The notes under the pieces: generated by a model
The model's database searches: none
Told to the model about the DNA's origin: nothing
Seen by the model: the letters and a program-made list of their open reading frames with translations, nothing else
Part shown: in pieces, positions 16,322 through 26,489 of the stretch
Layout: every line of letters starts with the position of its first letter
Numbering within the stretch: position 1 is the first letter of the stretch
Made by a program: the position numbers and the translations under genes
From: Cercis canadensis
Lineage: Eukaryota; Streptophyta; Magnoliopsida; Fabales; Fabaceae
Length of the DNA stretch: 64,000 nt
Direction of reading: 5' to 3'
Assembly (NCBI GenBank): GCA_003255065.1
Contig: QAOA01005839.1
Span: 509,877 to 573,876 of the forward strand

Positions 16322-17400
16322 TAGGCACCTGGCTTGTAATTTTTTATATTTATCTTGCTGATATTAATTCCTGGGAACCATGTGCATAGCTGGCACTATT
16401 TTGTCAACTTTAATGAAATTGATTAGGAAGAAAATGGCAAATCCAACAGCATAGAACCTGTGAACGTTGTCCGTTTCTTAGTTGACCTGCAATAGTTAAC
16501 ATTTGAAATGACAAGGAAACTGTCGAGAAACGGACTGGTTCATATAATTATACTGTAATGCCAAAAGATAAACCAGCTAAGGTAAACCTTTGACCCTGAC
16601 TATATATATTTAATGATTGCACAAAGTGATGATAAGGTTTTCAAATTTCATAAGAGTGCTTGCTTGTCTTGGAAGTATATCTTTATACGTAGTCAAGGCA
16701 TCTACTTATTTTTAACTAAAAAAGACACCGGTAATCAGGATAGAAAAATGCATTAGTCTTGATTTTATAATCTTTTTTATTCTAAAGTAATATTATGGAT
16801 TTAATTATATGATATGTTGTTGGCTATAAAGCTTTACTTAATTATTGAATCATGTGATGATATATATGAAAAAACTAACTATCAAAATTATTTATTGTTA
16901 GTAAAAGATAATTACTTTAATGATGTGGCATATTTTATTTATATAGTAATATAAAATTTTATAATAACCATGGATCAAATTTATTTTTTGATTCAATAGA
17001 AGCTACACAACAAGATGTAACATATCTCTTTTAAAGATTTATTTGACCCACTTTTAATGAGATTTAAATGTGATACCTCTATTATAAAATATCTAATATT
17101 CAACTATTGAAGTGTTCAATTAAAAATCGTGGATCAATTTTATCGTTTAATACTATTTACATAACTCTTAAATTTATAATCCGACTGACATGGCAGTATA
17201 GAGGTCATTTGATAATTTCTTTTGAGTTGAGTTTAGGTGATCTAATAGGATCATTACCTTTTTTTTTTTTTTTTTTTTTCTTTTTTACCATTGAATTTTT
17301 TTCCTTTTAAAATCTTGAAAATTGTATCTCTACAAACACTTATCATAAACTTGGACATTTTATGTAGCAGAATATCAATTAGACAAAAGAATAAAAAGAA
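16322..17400. repeat. block A: duplicated LecRK upstream region
   Basis: This 1.08-kb block upstream of LecRK copy 1 recurs almost base for base at 21885-22963, starting at AGGCACCTGGCTTGTAATTT and ending near AGACAAAAGAATAAAAAGAA. Differences are scattered single bases and a few small indels. It contains the likely promoter, a poly-T run (17262-17279) and the W-box sites. The rest of the spacer to 17860 is AT-rich with nothing recognised. Confidence 0.9.
16482..16595. promoter_or_regulatory. two W-box-type sites upstream of LecRK copy 1
   Basis: TTGACC occurs at 16482-16487 and 16590-16595, about 215 and 325 bp upstream of the start codon. W-boxes (TTGACC/T) bind WRKY factors and are common in defence-receptor promoters. 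Both sites are kept in the copied block upstream of LecRK copy 2 (22044-22049 and 22152-22157). Function is inferred from motif and position. Confidence 0.4.
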
Positions 17401-17866
17401 ATTACTGGGACCATCTTAGTGTATATATATACAGAACAAAGTGCATGATAAAAAAACTGTTGGTAAAAAATTCAATGGTTGAGATTTTGATAAAGTATGT
17501 ACACTTGAATGATAGTTTATAAATTTATAAAAATTAATTCTCTTAATTCTCTCAATAGTGATTATCTAAAAATACATTACTCTCTAAAATGCAATTCGAT
17601 CCATCTTAAGATTACTTGAGCCTTAGATGACAAAAGGAAAAGAAGTCCATTAACAATAGTCAGCAATGGGCTGCCATCCTTAATTCCAATCCAAGAACTT
17701 ATGTGTACTATATTTGCTTATGATCCTGTTGAAAATCCAGCTTCTTTAAAATTGTTTGTGCAACTCTAGGAATGGGAGTCTTGGTTGATCTTATAATTCA
17801 AGGGGATAATACAACTATATAGTACTTGTTTACTCATGCTTTTTGGTGAAGCAGGGTGATGACATG

Positions 17867-18100
17867 ACTCCATTGCGAGTCCCACCTCGAGTAGTCATAG
17901 ACGGTCCTGGCTCGAGAGCTAGTATAGAAACACAAGTAGCTCAATGAAGTGAGCGACGCAGCCGCGCGGTGAGCACAGAGCGAACTAATCTTTCGCCTTT
18001 TACTAAAGAATACCGTGTGCTCATCGCAGATACCGGCATACGCTAATTTTTTGAGGGGCTTCACCTTTTAGGAGGGGCCTCACAGTTCAGTTGTCCAAAA
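17867..18100. repeat. element C, copy 1: GC-richer spacer repeat of unknown nature
   Basis: The repeat begins at TGACTCCATTGCGAGTCCCA and has its best-conserved core at CGCCTTTTACTAAAGAATAC and GTGTGCTCATCGCAGATACC. The same text occurs at 24678-24900 and in part at 30205-30310. Sequence to the left of copies 1 and 2 is unrelated, so the left edge looks like a true element boundary. A minus-strand frame of about 70 codons runs through it, with the peptide YAGICDEHTVFFSKRRK. I recognise no protein or RNA family. Confidence 0.7.
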
Positions 18101-18378
18101 TCTGGTTTTAAAACGTTTTGTTCATCTTGATGATTCAATTTCTAGTATATCTGGACAGTGAACACAACTGGTCTTGTGGACCTAAATTTACAAATTAAGC
18201 TCATGTGATGAAGCTGATTTACTCTGAAATGCACTCTTGAATGAGATTTTGGGGTGCAGTGGAAGAGGCTGTCGCATTATACCTACCACATTTGCAAGTG
18301 ACATGTACCGGTCTATCTCCTACACACCCAATTCCCACACTCATCTCTTCTTGATTCAATTTTCAGGATTTTGGCCAC

Positions 18379-18463
18379 GGATTAACATCTTGAGTAATGT
18401 TCAAACTTGTATTCGTTTTTCTGGCCAAGGAAAAAGCTTGAACATCACTCAAAATGTTAATCC
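18379..18463 (+). other. hairpin made of inverted NF-YB-derived sequence, copy 1
   Basis: The left arm 18379-18408 (starts GGATTAACATCTTGAGTAAT) and right arm 18434-18463 (ends ACTCAAAATGTTAATCC) are inverted copies with about 4 mismatches in 30. The 25-base loop contains a further TTTTTC/GAAAAA pairing. The right arm matches the start of the NF-YB-like reading frame at 33205 (TTGAACATCACTCGGAATGT). The RNA would fold into a stem of roughly 36 pairs with an internal bulge. Whether it is transcribed is unknown. Confidence 0.55.
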
Positions 18464-18600
18464 CCAAACAGGAAAGAAGCATGAAAAGAAAAATATTTTG
18501 TGAAAAATTCAATCTTTTTGATCATATAGATTGGGATGATGTGAAGAACCAGTACATGCCAGCTGCAAATGTGATAAGGAAGATGCATCAATTTATGTTT
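18434..18600 (+). pseudogene. NF-YB (LEC1-type) gene fragment, copy 1
   Basis: The plus-strand frame from 18544 reads KNQYMPAANVIRKMHQFM. This matches the start of the histone-fold B domain of LEC1-type NF-YB subunits (consensus DQYMPIANVIRIMR). The preceding bases match the N-terminal part of the better-preserved copy at 33205. After this the similarity is lost and stops follow. It is a dead fragment carried along in the LecRK spacer, not a working gene. Confidence 0.7.
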
Positions 18601-19545
18601 TGGAGACCAGTTGAAAGGACAAGAGTTTTATAGAGAAAGTGAAGAGTGCAGGTGGTAGAGGTATAGCAAAATAAACCAAAAAAAATGAGGATAGGTGGCA
18701 GAGGAGTTTGAAGACACACTACCAAAGGTGATGCACAACCGTCTTTGAGAGAACCGAAAATACTGATTCATATAAAAGGAAACTGAAACAACATCGTTGT
18801 TTGTTTCTACAGCCACATTATCAAAAACATCCAAACCTTTGCGGCAAACGAGAAAGCAGCTGACGAAACAGAACATCACCAATCTAAATGCGTGAAGCAT
18901 CTTTTACAATTGTATGTCATAAAAAAAGAATTGTTGGTGTTGAGGCAGATTAAACATTATATTAAGTAGGTATTTTCTTTAATACAATTTCAAAGTAACA
19001 ACAGAAATAAGCATGAATGTGGCACTACATTCCATGCGCTCTTGAAAATTGGTTCCAATAAGGAATCTGTGCGTTCTGAAAAGACCAAGAACTCTCCCAA
19101 GTAAAAGAAACTCATTAGCAGCCAACAGTGCATGTTTCCATAAAAATGAGTAATGGCAAAAGGGCAATACCGGCACCCTTTCCCTGTTCTCGAGTTGTGA
19201 GCTCTTAACATAGCATACTATAAGATGCCACACAAGATCAAGTTCAATTCTTTCTTAAGTGAACTTGTTCAAAAATCATACTTGGATCTGAGTTCACTTT
19301 AGACTTAAATAAATTTTTTTTTACATGCTCAAATTAATTTTCTTACACCACCTGGCTTTTCTCTAACTAAAAACGACAATTTCAAGATCCTTACCAAATC
19401 ACACCTTATCATTTCTGGCTTATTGCGCAAGCTCTATATCTTAGTCTTTAGCCAAAAATATACATAAGAGGGAGAAACAAAAAAAAACAAGAACAACAAC
19501 CATAATAGAGGTGGAGACACAAATTACATGGATACATGGTATACA

Positions 19546-21510
19546 TCAACGGCCCATATGAACAAGGCTTGTAGTCATGGAAGCTTCCCCAGAGCTTACT
19601 GATGGTGTAGGAACAAGATAGGTCGGAACAGGCTTCCTTGGTGGAAGGTTTGGCATATTGGCCTCAAAATTAAGCACATGTAGTGCTTGTCTTATTGATG
19701 GTCTCAAATTTGCATCAGGGTGAGCACACCAGAGCCCCACAATCATCAAGCATTCCACTTGTTTTTCATCAAAATCTTTTTGCAGTTTCTCATCCATGGA
19801 CATAAGCACTTCTCCTTTCCCATAATGATCCCATACCCATTCAATTAATCCCTTGTCGCCATCTTTGCCCTCCATGAGATCCGTTGCCTTTCTTCCAGTG
19901 GCAATTTCAAGTGCTACCACCCCAAAACTATATACATCTGATTCTTTACTTGCCCTTCCTGTACTCACATATTCTGGAGCCAAGTAGCCTAGAGTTCCAG
20001 CCAACCCAGTTGTTTGGGGACCTATCTCATGGTCCATGAGCTTAGCCAACCCAAAGTCACCAAGTTTGACATTGAAATTAGAATCTAGCATGACATTGCT
20101 TGATTTAATATCTCTGTGCACCACACATTGTTCCCACTCCTCATGAAGATAGAGCAACCCAGAAGCCAACCCAAGAGCTATCTTGTGCCTTAGGCTCCAA
20201 GATAGAGGAGACTTATTTCCAAAGAGATGAGAATCAAGGCTACCATTTGGCATGAACTCATAAACAAGAAGAAACTCACCCTTGTCATGGCACCAACCTA
20301 TGAGTTGCACAAGATTCCGGTGTCTCAGCCGGTTAATGACCCTTACCTCGGTTACATACTCTTTTTTCCCTTGTCTAGAGCCCTTTGATATTTTCTTCAC
20401 AGCAACTGCCAAATCTAAATCAGCAAAGTAACCTCTGTACACAGCACCAAACCCACCTTGACCTAACTTCCTGTCTCTGGAGAAGTTGTTTGTAGCCAAA
20501 ACAAGCTCTCTGTAAGAAAACCTTCTTGGCCCTGCTTCTCTTTCAAGGTCGTCATTGATTGATGTTAGGTCCTTAGCTTCTTCGTTTCTGCTCTTCTTTT
20601 TGTTCCTCCTCCTCCTCCACAGTAATGCGAATACAGCAGCTCCCACTAGTACTATCAAAACACTGCCTGAAACAGTTAGAATCGCTACCAACTTTGTATT
20701 CTTTGGTTCTTCTCCACTTGCATCCAAAGTTGAATTAAACTCCCAATATTGAAGATAATTGAGTTCTCCAACGAAACTTGTTGCAGCAGAAAATCCGACT
20801 GTCACCCATTCAGGCAGGACCTTCATTAAATCAATTTGATAAGAAATATGAGTGTTCTCTTGAGAGTTGGAGGTGTTTTGGAATTTCCAAGATACACTTA
20901 AATTCTTAGTTGTGGAGTTGTAGGTGACCCACACATCTACAGTATCACCACTATGTAGACTAGCATTCCAGGGCGTAAAATTCGATGACCGAATGGAACG
21001 ATTGTTGATTCCCACATGCTCAACGGTCTCATTAAATTCACGATTAGGATAAGAGTCGAATTCCACATGAACAATTTGGCTCTGGGATGAGGAAGATGTG
21101 GTTGTATTGAATAGGCCTAGGAAGCCACCAGCTGAATTTGGTGGCATTTGGAATCCAACAGGAGCAAGGAAGAAGGCTATTCCATGCCCATATTGACCTG
21201 AGGGCTTTCCTTGTGTGTCTATAACGAAGGAATAATGAGTTGTGAAGTCAGCAAGTCGTCCTGTGCTTGAGTCCCACAGCCGCACGCTTTCGGCATATAT
21301 GGCCCATCCAATTTGACATGTATATCCTTCATTAACGTTAAATTCAATTTTTCCAACACGAGGTGCTGCAGCTCCAAGATAGAGTATGTCGGCATCACCA
21401 GGATTAAAACTAGGCTTTTGAACGTTAAGAGAATTAGCAGAGAGAAGACAGAAAAAGAAGGAGGAGAAGCAGAGAGAAAGGGGTTGTGAATAGAAGAAAA
21501 TGGCAGCCAT
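19546..21510 (-). CDS. L-type lectin receptor-like kinase, LecRK-IX type, copy 2
   Basis: Intronless, 654 aa from the ATG at 21510, where a signal peptide starts (MAAIFFYSQPLSLCFSSFFF). A further in-frame ATG 30 codons upstream (21600) would bury that signal, so it is less likely. It has the same architecture as copy 1: lectin ectodomain, one transmembrane helix, Arg-rich anchor and RD kinase (LGQGGFGAVY, HRDIKSSNVML, DFGLAK). It is almost identical to copy 3 along its whole length. It differs from copy 1 mainly in the ectodomain, including a Cys (YTCQIGW) where copy 1 has Ser. No frameshift or stop is present, so it is probably functional. Its upstream region is chimeric: 375 bp shared with copy 3, then block A from copy 1. 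Confidence 0.92.
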   Translation of the reverse strand: MAAIFFYSQPLSLCFSSFFFCLLSANSLNVQKPSFNPGDADILYLGAAAPRVGKIEFNVNEGYTCQIGWAIYAESVRLWDSSTGRLADFTTHYSFVIDTQGKPSGQYGHGIAFFLAPVGFQMPPNSAGGFLGLFNTTTSSSSQSQIVHVEFDSYPNREFNETVEHVGINNRSIRSSNFTPWNASLHSGDTVDVWVTYNSTTKNLSVSWKFQNTSNSQENTHISYQIDLMKVLPEWVTVGFSAATSFVGELNYLQYWEFNSTLDASGEEPKNTKLVAILTVSGSVLIVLVGAAVFALLWRRRRNKKKSRNEEAKDLTSINDDLEREAGPRRFSYRELVLATNNFSRDRKLGQGGFGAVYRGYFADLDLAVAVKKISKGSRQGKKEYVTEVRVINRLRHRNLVQLIGWCHDKGEFLLVYEFMPNGSLDSHLFGNKSPLSWSLRHKIALGLASGLLYLHEEWEQCVVHRDIKSSNVMLDSNFNVKLGDFGLAKLMDHEIGPQTTGLAGTLGYLAPEYVSTGRASKESDVYSFGVVALEIATGRKATDLMEGKDGDKGLIEWVWDHYGKGEVLMSMDEKLQKDFDEKQVECLMIVGLWCAHPDANLRPSIRQALHVLNFEANMPNLPPRKPVPTYLVPTPSVSSGEASMTTSLVHMGR

Positions 21511-21803
21511 GACTTGGAATCGTGAGTTTGGATCACAAGCACAAGACCTTTGACATATAAGTAGGCACCTCACACCTGCCTTGTACACCAAGTCAATCAT
21601 GTCAATTGTTTATATATATTCATGATGGAGCTATATTCCTCCGAACCATGTTAATTCGTTGAGTAAATTACGTATATACACCACTCTTTGTATAAGCTAT
21701 CAGATGATGAACCGCTTCTTGGTGACCTACAAAGATAGGAGAGAATGGTTAGGGATGTGACATCACCGCTCAAGTTAATTAAGTTTAACTAGAGAGAAAG
21801 ATA

Positions 21804-21832
21804 AGGGTTAGGGTTGAGAGAGAGAGAGAGAC
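21804..21832. promoter_or_regulatory. telo-box pair plus GA repeat upstream of LecRK copy 2
   Basis: AGGGTTAGGGTT (21804-21815) is followed directly by a run of GA. It lies about 300 bp upstream of the start codon. On the gene's strand it reads AACCCTAACCCT. Telo-boxes next to GA repeats are typical of plant leaders and of Polycomb-recruiting elements. Function here is inferred. Confidence 0.45.
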
Positions 21833-21884
21833 AGTGCGTGGGACTTAGTGAGAATGAGGGATATATATACCTCAGTTAGGGATA

Positions 21885-22963
21885 GGCACCTGGCTTGTAA
21901 TTTTTTTATATTTATCTTGCTGATATTGATTCCTGGGAACCATGTACATAGCCGGCACTATTTTATCAACTTTAATGAAATTGATTAGGAAGAAAATGGC
22001 AAATCCAACAGCATAGAACCTGTGAACGTTGTCCGTTTCTTAGTTGACCTGCAATAGTTAACATTTGAAATGACAAGGAAACTGTCGAGAAACGGACTGG
22101 TTCATATAATTATACTGTAATGCCAAAAGATAAACCAGCTAAGGTAAACCTTTGACCCTGACTATATATATTTAATGATTGCACAAAGTGATGATAAGGT
22201 TTTCAAATTTCATAAGAGTGCTTGCTTGTCTTGGAAGTATATCTTTATACGTAGTCAAGGCATCTACTTATTTTTAACTAAAAAAGACACCGGTAATCAG
22301 GATAGAAAAATGCATTAGTCTTGATTTTATAATCTTTTTTATTCTAAAGTAATATTATGGATTTAATTATATATATGATATGTTGTTGGCTATAAAGCTT
22401 TACTTAATTATTGAATCATGTGATGATATATATGAAAAAACTAACTATCAAAATTATTTATTGTTAGTAAAAGATAATTACTTTAATGATGTGGCATATT
22501 TTATTTATATAGTAATATAAAATTTTATAATAACCATGGATCAAATTTATTTTTTGATTCAATAGAAGCTACACAACAAGAGGTAACATATCTCTTTTAA
22601 AGACTTATTTGACCCACTTTTAATGAGATTTAAATGTGATACCTCTATTATAAAATATCTAATATTCAACTATTGAAGTGTTCAATTAAAAATCGTTCAT
22701 CAATTTTACAGTTTAATACTATTTACATAACTCTTGAATTTATAATCCGGCCGGCATGGCAGTAAGGGTCATTTGATAATTTTTTTTGAGTTGAGTTCAG
22801 GTGATCTAGTAGAATCATTACCTTTTTTTTTTTCTTTTTTCTTTTTTGCCATTGAATTTTTTTCCTTTTAAACTCTTGAAAATTGTATCTCTACAAACAA
22901 TTATCATAAACTTGGACATTTTATATAGCAGAATATAATTAGACAAAAGAATAAAAAGAAAAT
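21885..22963. repeat. block A, second copy, inserted upstream of LecRK copy 2
   Basis: Nearly identical to 16322-17400. On its right it joins block B at AATAAAAAGAAAATGGGATA. In the sister unit the matching place (28812-28962) holds about 150 bp of different sequence, so block A has replaced it. It contains the same two TTGACC sites. Confidence 0.88.
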
Positions 22964-24208
22964 GGGATATAAAAAGAAGACTGAAAGTCAGATTCATAGC
23001 CAGTACTATGCTGTCAACTTTAATGAAATTGATTGGGTAGAAAATGTCAAATGCAACCCCATAGGACATTGTCCGTTTCTCAGAGTTGACGTGCGACAGT
23101 AAACATTTGAAATGATGCAGAAATTGTCGAGAAACAGTCTGGTTCTTCTTATTATAATAAAATGCTAAATGATGAACCAGTTAAGGTATAATCTATGGAC
23201 CTGGACTGCATATATTGATTGCACCAGTTAAGTGCTTTGTTAGATTGTGAAGTATATCTTTATGAATGTTCCAGGCATCTACGTTTGTTAATTGGAAATT
23301 AGACTGGTAGTCAAGATAAACAAATATATTATCAATTTATAGTTGAATAATATTAATGTCGTTTTCAAAATTCGTGTAAGTTCTCTATTCGAATCCAGAA
23401 TTATAATCAAAAGTATCAAAAAAAAAACAAATGCATTAATCTCAATTTCAGCATCTTAATATTTTGGATTCAATTATGATCCACTGACGGCGATGTAAAT
23501 GAGCATTACACAGTTACTAAATAGTAAACTGTGAAAAAAGACTATTAAAATTATTTACTGTCAACAAAAGATCTTAATGTTTTTGCTAATTGTCAGTAAA
23601 AAGAAATTAATTGCTATAGTAATATGATACTTTTATTTAATGACAGTATACAAAATAATAGCCGTGGATAATATTTAAACTTTACTACTATTTTTTTTTT
23701 ATTAGAAAACTTTAATACTATTTGTTCAACTTGAATATATTATCCAGAGGACATTTGCAAATTTCTTTTGAATAAAGTATGTTTTAGGTGATTCTATTAG
23801 ACTTTTTTATTACCTGGAAACTGAATCATTTCCTTTTAAAAAATCAAAGAAAATGATATCTCTTCAAACAATTGTCACCAATGGGCAAGTGTATCCAGCA
23901 GAATATGTATTAGACAAAAGAATAGAAAAAATTTAATTGGTACCACCTTATACATTGAGATTTTATTGCCCAAGAAAGTATGTGAAAAGAATTGTGTATA
24001 TATTATTTTTGTAAACTGAATGAGTCATATGTAAATTTTTAATTCAAAAGTCATACGAGTAACATCACTCATTCTCCTCAAAAAAAGTTAACATTAATTA
24101 ATTATTTATGTGCTGGTAATTTCTTCCAATTATTGAACAATCTCTTAATTAACCTCATAAATTTTTGGAAGAGTTGGTTTCTTGACAATCTCCAAACTTA
24201 GTGAATAA
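22963..24208. repeat. block B, first copy
   Basis: A 1.25-kb non-coding block repeated at 28963-30204. Its first 200 bases are also distantly similar to block A (CAACTTTAATGAAATTGATT, then GTCCGTTTC and AGTTGAC). It is therefore probably an old LecRK promoter that diverged before the recent duplication. Confidence 0.85.
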
Positions 24209-24677
24209 TATTTTTGGCCCCTGATAAAGTTAAAAGGGCTGTCCCAAATTTACGTACCTTATGTGTTCATGTTCATTAAAGTGAGTAAACTATTTTGATA
24301 TCATGTTCAAATTTGTGGAAGCAATAGCATGGTTTCAGTTTGAGTGGATAGTACGTAAACTATTTTTAGTCTTCAAGGAGTTAGACAAGGGAAAGGAAGA
24401 AATTGATTGGTTGTATCTAGATTAATGAAATGGAGTGATTGCCTAAAACTTGGAGTTGAAGGGGACATTTTGGCATTTAACCTGCACTTTTGGTTCACAC
24501 TCTTCTGTGCTTGTGTGTGCAGCCATGCATGGTTCTCAAAATGGAACTGGTTAAACCTTGAATCGGTCCTCTGGAAGGACGGTTCAGTTTAACTCCTGAA
24601 ACCGTTTTCTACAAAAAGAAAAACCGCTATAGAATCGGTAAACTGGCCCTCTTTGAAAGCATATAAACTTTTTGAGT
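24209..24677. other. spacer between block B and element C copy 2
   Basis: No gene is recognised in this 470 bp. The plus-strand frame at 24407-24592 has no known motif. The segment is missing from the sister unit, where block B joins element C directly at 30204/30205. Confidence 0.5.
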
Positions 24678-24900
24678 TTTGACTCCATTGCGAGTCCCAC
24701 CTCCAAGAATCATAGACGCTCATGGCTTGAGAGCTAGTATAGAAACACAAGTGAGTGAAGTAAGTGAAGCACGGAGCCGCGTGGCGTGCACAGAGCCAAC
24801 TATTCTTTCGCCTTTTACTAAAGAATACCATGTGCTCGTCGCAGATACCGGCATACGCCAATTTTTTAAGGGGTTTTCCTTTAGGAGGACCTCACAATTC
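24678..24900. repeat. element C, copy 2
   Basis: Matches 17867-18100 by eye at 80-85%, including CGCCTTTTACTAAAGAATAC and GCAGATACCGGCATACGC. The same minus-strand frame stays open (YAGICDEHMVFFSKRRK). The sequence after it (24900-25060) recurs at 30310-30430. Confidence 0.7.
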
Positions 24901-25318
24901 CTAAGTTGAGAATCTGGTTTGTTCTTCTATTATATGGTTATTATGAAGCACTCAACAAAATAAAATGCCCATATATCTGCACAATGAACTGAAACGGAAC
25001 TGTGATGAGGCTGACTGTAACGCAATTTTATGGCAATGATATCAAAAGAACCCAAAGCAAAGTAGAAGATTTGAATAGGAAGCCACAATAAAACTCAGAA
25101 ACCTATAAGGAAAATTGACTAAAATTTACAAATTAAGCTCATGTGATGAAGCTGATTTACTCTGAAATGCACTCTTGAATGAGATTTTGGGGTGAGGTGG
25201 AAGAGGCTGTCGCATTATACCTACCACATTTGCAAGTGACATGTACCGGTCTATCTCCTACACACCCGATTCCCACACTCATCTCTCCTTGATTCAATTT
25301 TCAGGATTGTTTGGCCAC

Positions 25319-25403
25319 GGATTAACATCTTGAGTAATGTTCAAACTTGTATTCGTTTTTCTGGCCAAGGAAAAAGCTTGAACATCTCTCAAAATGTTAA
25401 TCC
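25319..25403 (+). other. hairpin made of inverted NF-YB-derived sequence, copy 2
   Basis: Arms 25319-25348 and 25374-25403 pair as in the first copy, with one extra change (CATCTCTC for CATCACTC in the right arm). The stem and loop lengths are unchanged between the two copies. Confidence 0.55.
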
Positions 25404-25540
25404 CAAAACAGGCAAGAAGCATGAAAAGAAAAATATTCTGTGAAAAATTCAATCTTTCTGATCATATAGATTGGGATGATGTGAAGAACCAGTACATGCC
25501 AACTGCAAATGTGATAAGGAAGATGCATCTATTTATGTTT
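25374..25540 (+). pseudogene. NF-YB (LEC1-type) gene fragment, copy 2
   Basis: Reads KNQYMPTANVIRKMHLFM on the plus strand from 25484, the same fragment as at 18544. Upstream and downstream are shared with that copy. It is non-functional, lacking the rest of the histone fold. Confidence 0.7.
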
Positions 25541-26489
25541 TGGAGACCAGATTGAAAGGAGAAGACTTTTATAGAGAAAGTGAAGAGTGTAGGTGGTAGA
25601 GGTATAGCAAAATAAACCAAAAAAAACAAGAGGATAGGTGGCAGAGGAGTTTGAAGACACACTACCAAAGATGATGCACAACCGTCTTTGAGAGAACCGA
25701 AAATACTGATGTCATATAAAAGGAAACTGAAACAACATCGTTGTTTGTTTCTACAGTCACGTCATCAAAAACATCCAAATCTTTGCGGCAAACGAGAAAG
25801 CAGTTGACAAAACAGAACATCACCAATCTAAATGAGTGAAGCATCTTTTACAATTGTATGTCATAAAAAAAGAATTGTTGGTGTTGAGGCAGATTAAACA
25901 TTATATTAAGTAGGTACTTTCTTTAATACAATTTCAAAGTAACAACAGAAATAAGCATGAATGTGGCACTACATTCCATGCGCTCTTGAAAATTGGTTCC
26001 AATAAGGAATCTGTGCGTTCTGAAAAGACCAAGAACTCTCCCAAGTAAAAGAAACTCATTAGCAGCCAACAGTGCATGTTTCCATAAAAATGAGTAATGG
26101 CAAAAGGGCAATACCGGCACCCTTTCCCTGTTCTCGAGTTGTGAGCTCTTAACATAGCATACTATAAGATGCCACACAAGATCAAGTTCAATTCTTTCTT
26201 AAGTGAACTTGTTCAAAAATCATACTTGGATCTGAGTTCACTTTAGACTTAAATAAATTTTTTTTTACATGCTCAAATTAATTTTCTTACACCACCTGGC
26301 TTTTCTCTAACTAAAAACGACAATTTCAAGATCCTTACCAAATCACACCTTATCATTTCTGGCTTATTGCGCAAGCTCTATATCTTAGTCTTTAGCCAAA
26401 AATATACATAAGAGGGAGAAACAAAAAAAAACAAGAACAACAACCATAATAGAGGTGGAGACACAAATTACATGGATACATGGTATACA

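Larger units (their letters stand above)
18184..19545. repeat. spacer D, first copy
   Basis: This 1.36-kb spacer between element C and the 3' end of LecRK copy 2 is repeated at 25125-26489 with few changes. It includes an NF-YB-like fragment, a 30-bp inverted repeat and the 3' flank of the kinase gene. Short frames in it, for example minus-strand 18628-18900, are not kept intact between copies, so I treat it as non-coding. Confidence 0.85.
25125..26489. repeat. spacer D, second copy
   Basis: Copy of 18184-19545. Together with the adjoining kinase gene it forms a tandem duplication of more than 3.6 kb. It carries the second NF-YB fragment and hairpin. Confidence 0.85.

Noticed and set aside
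18628..18900. 90-aa minus-strand frame with a signal-peptide-like start
   Set aside because: In the sister copy (25662-25844) the frame is broken by an indel, so it is not under coding constraint.
18979..19233. 84-aa minus-strand frame identical in the duplicate at 25923-26177
   Set aside because: The identity is explained by the very recent tandem duplication of the LecRK 3' flank and is not evidence of coding function.
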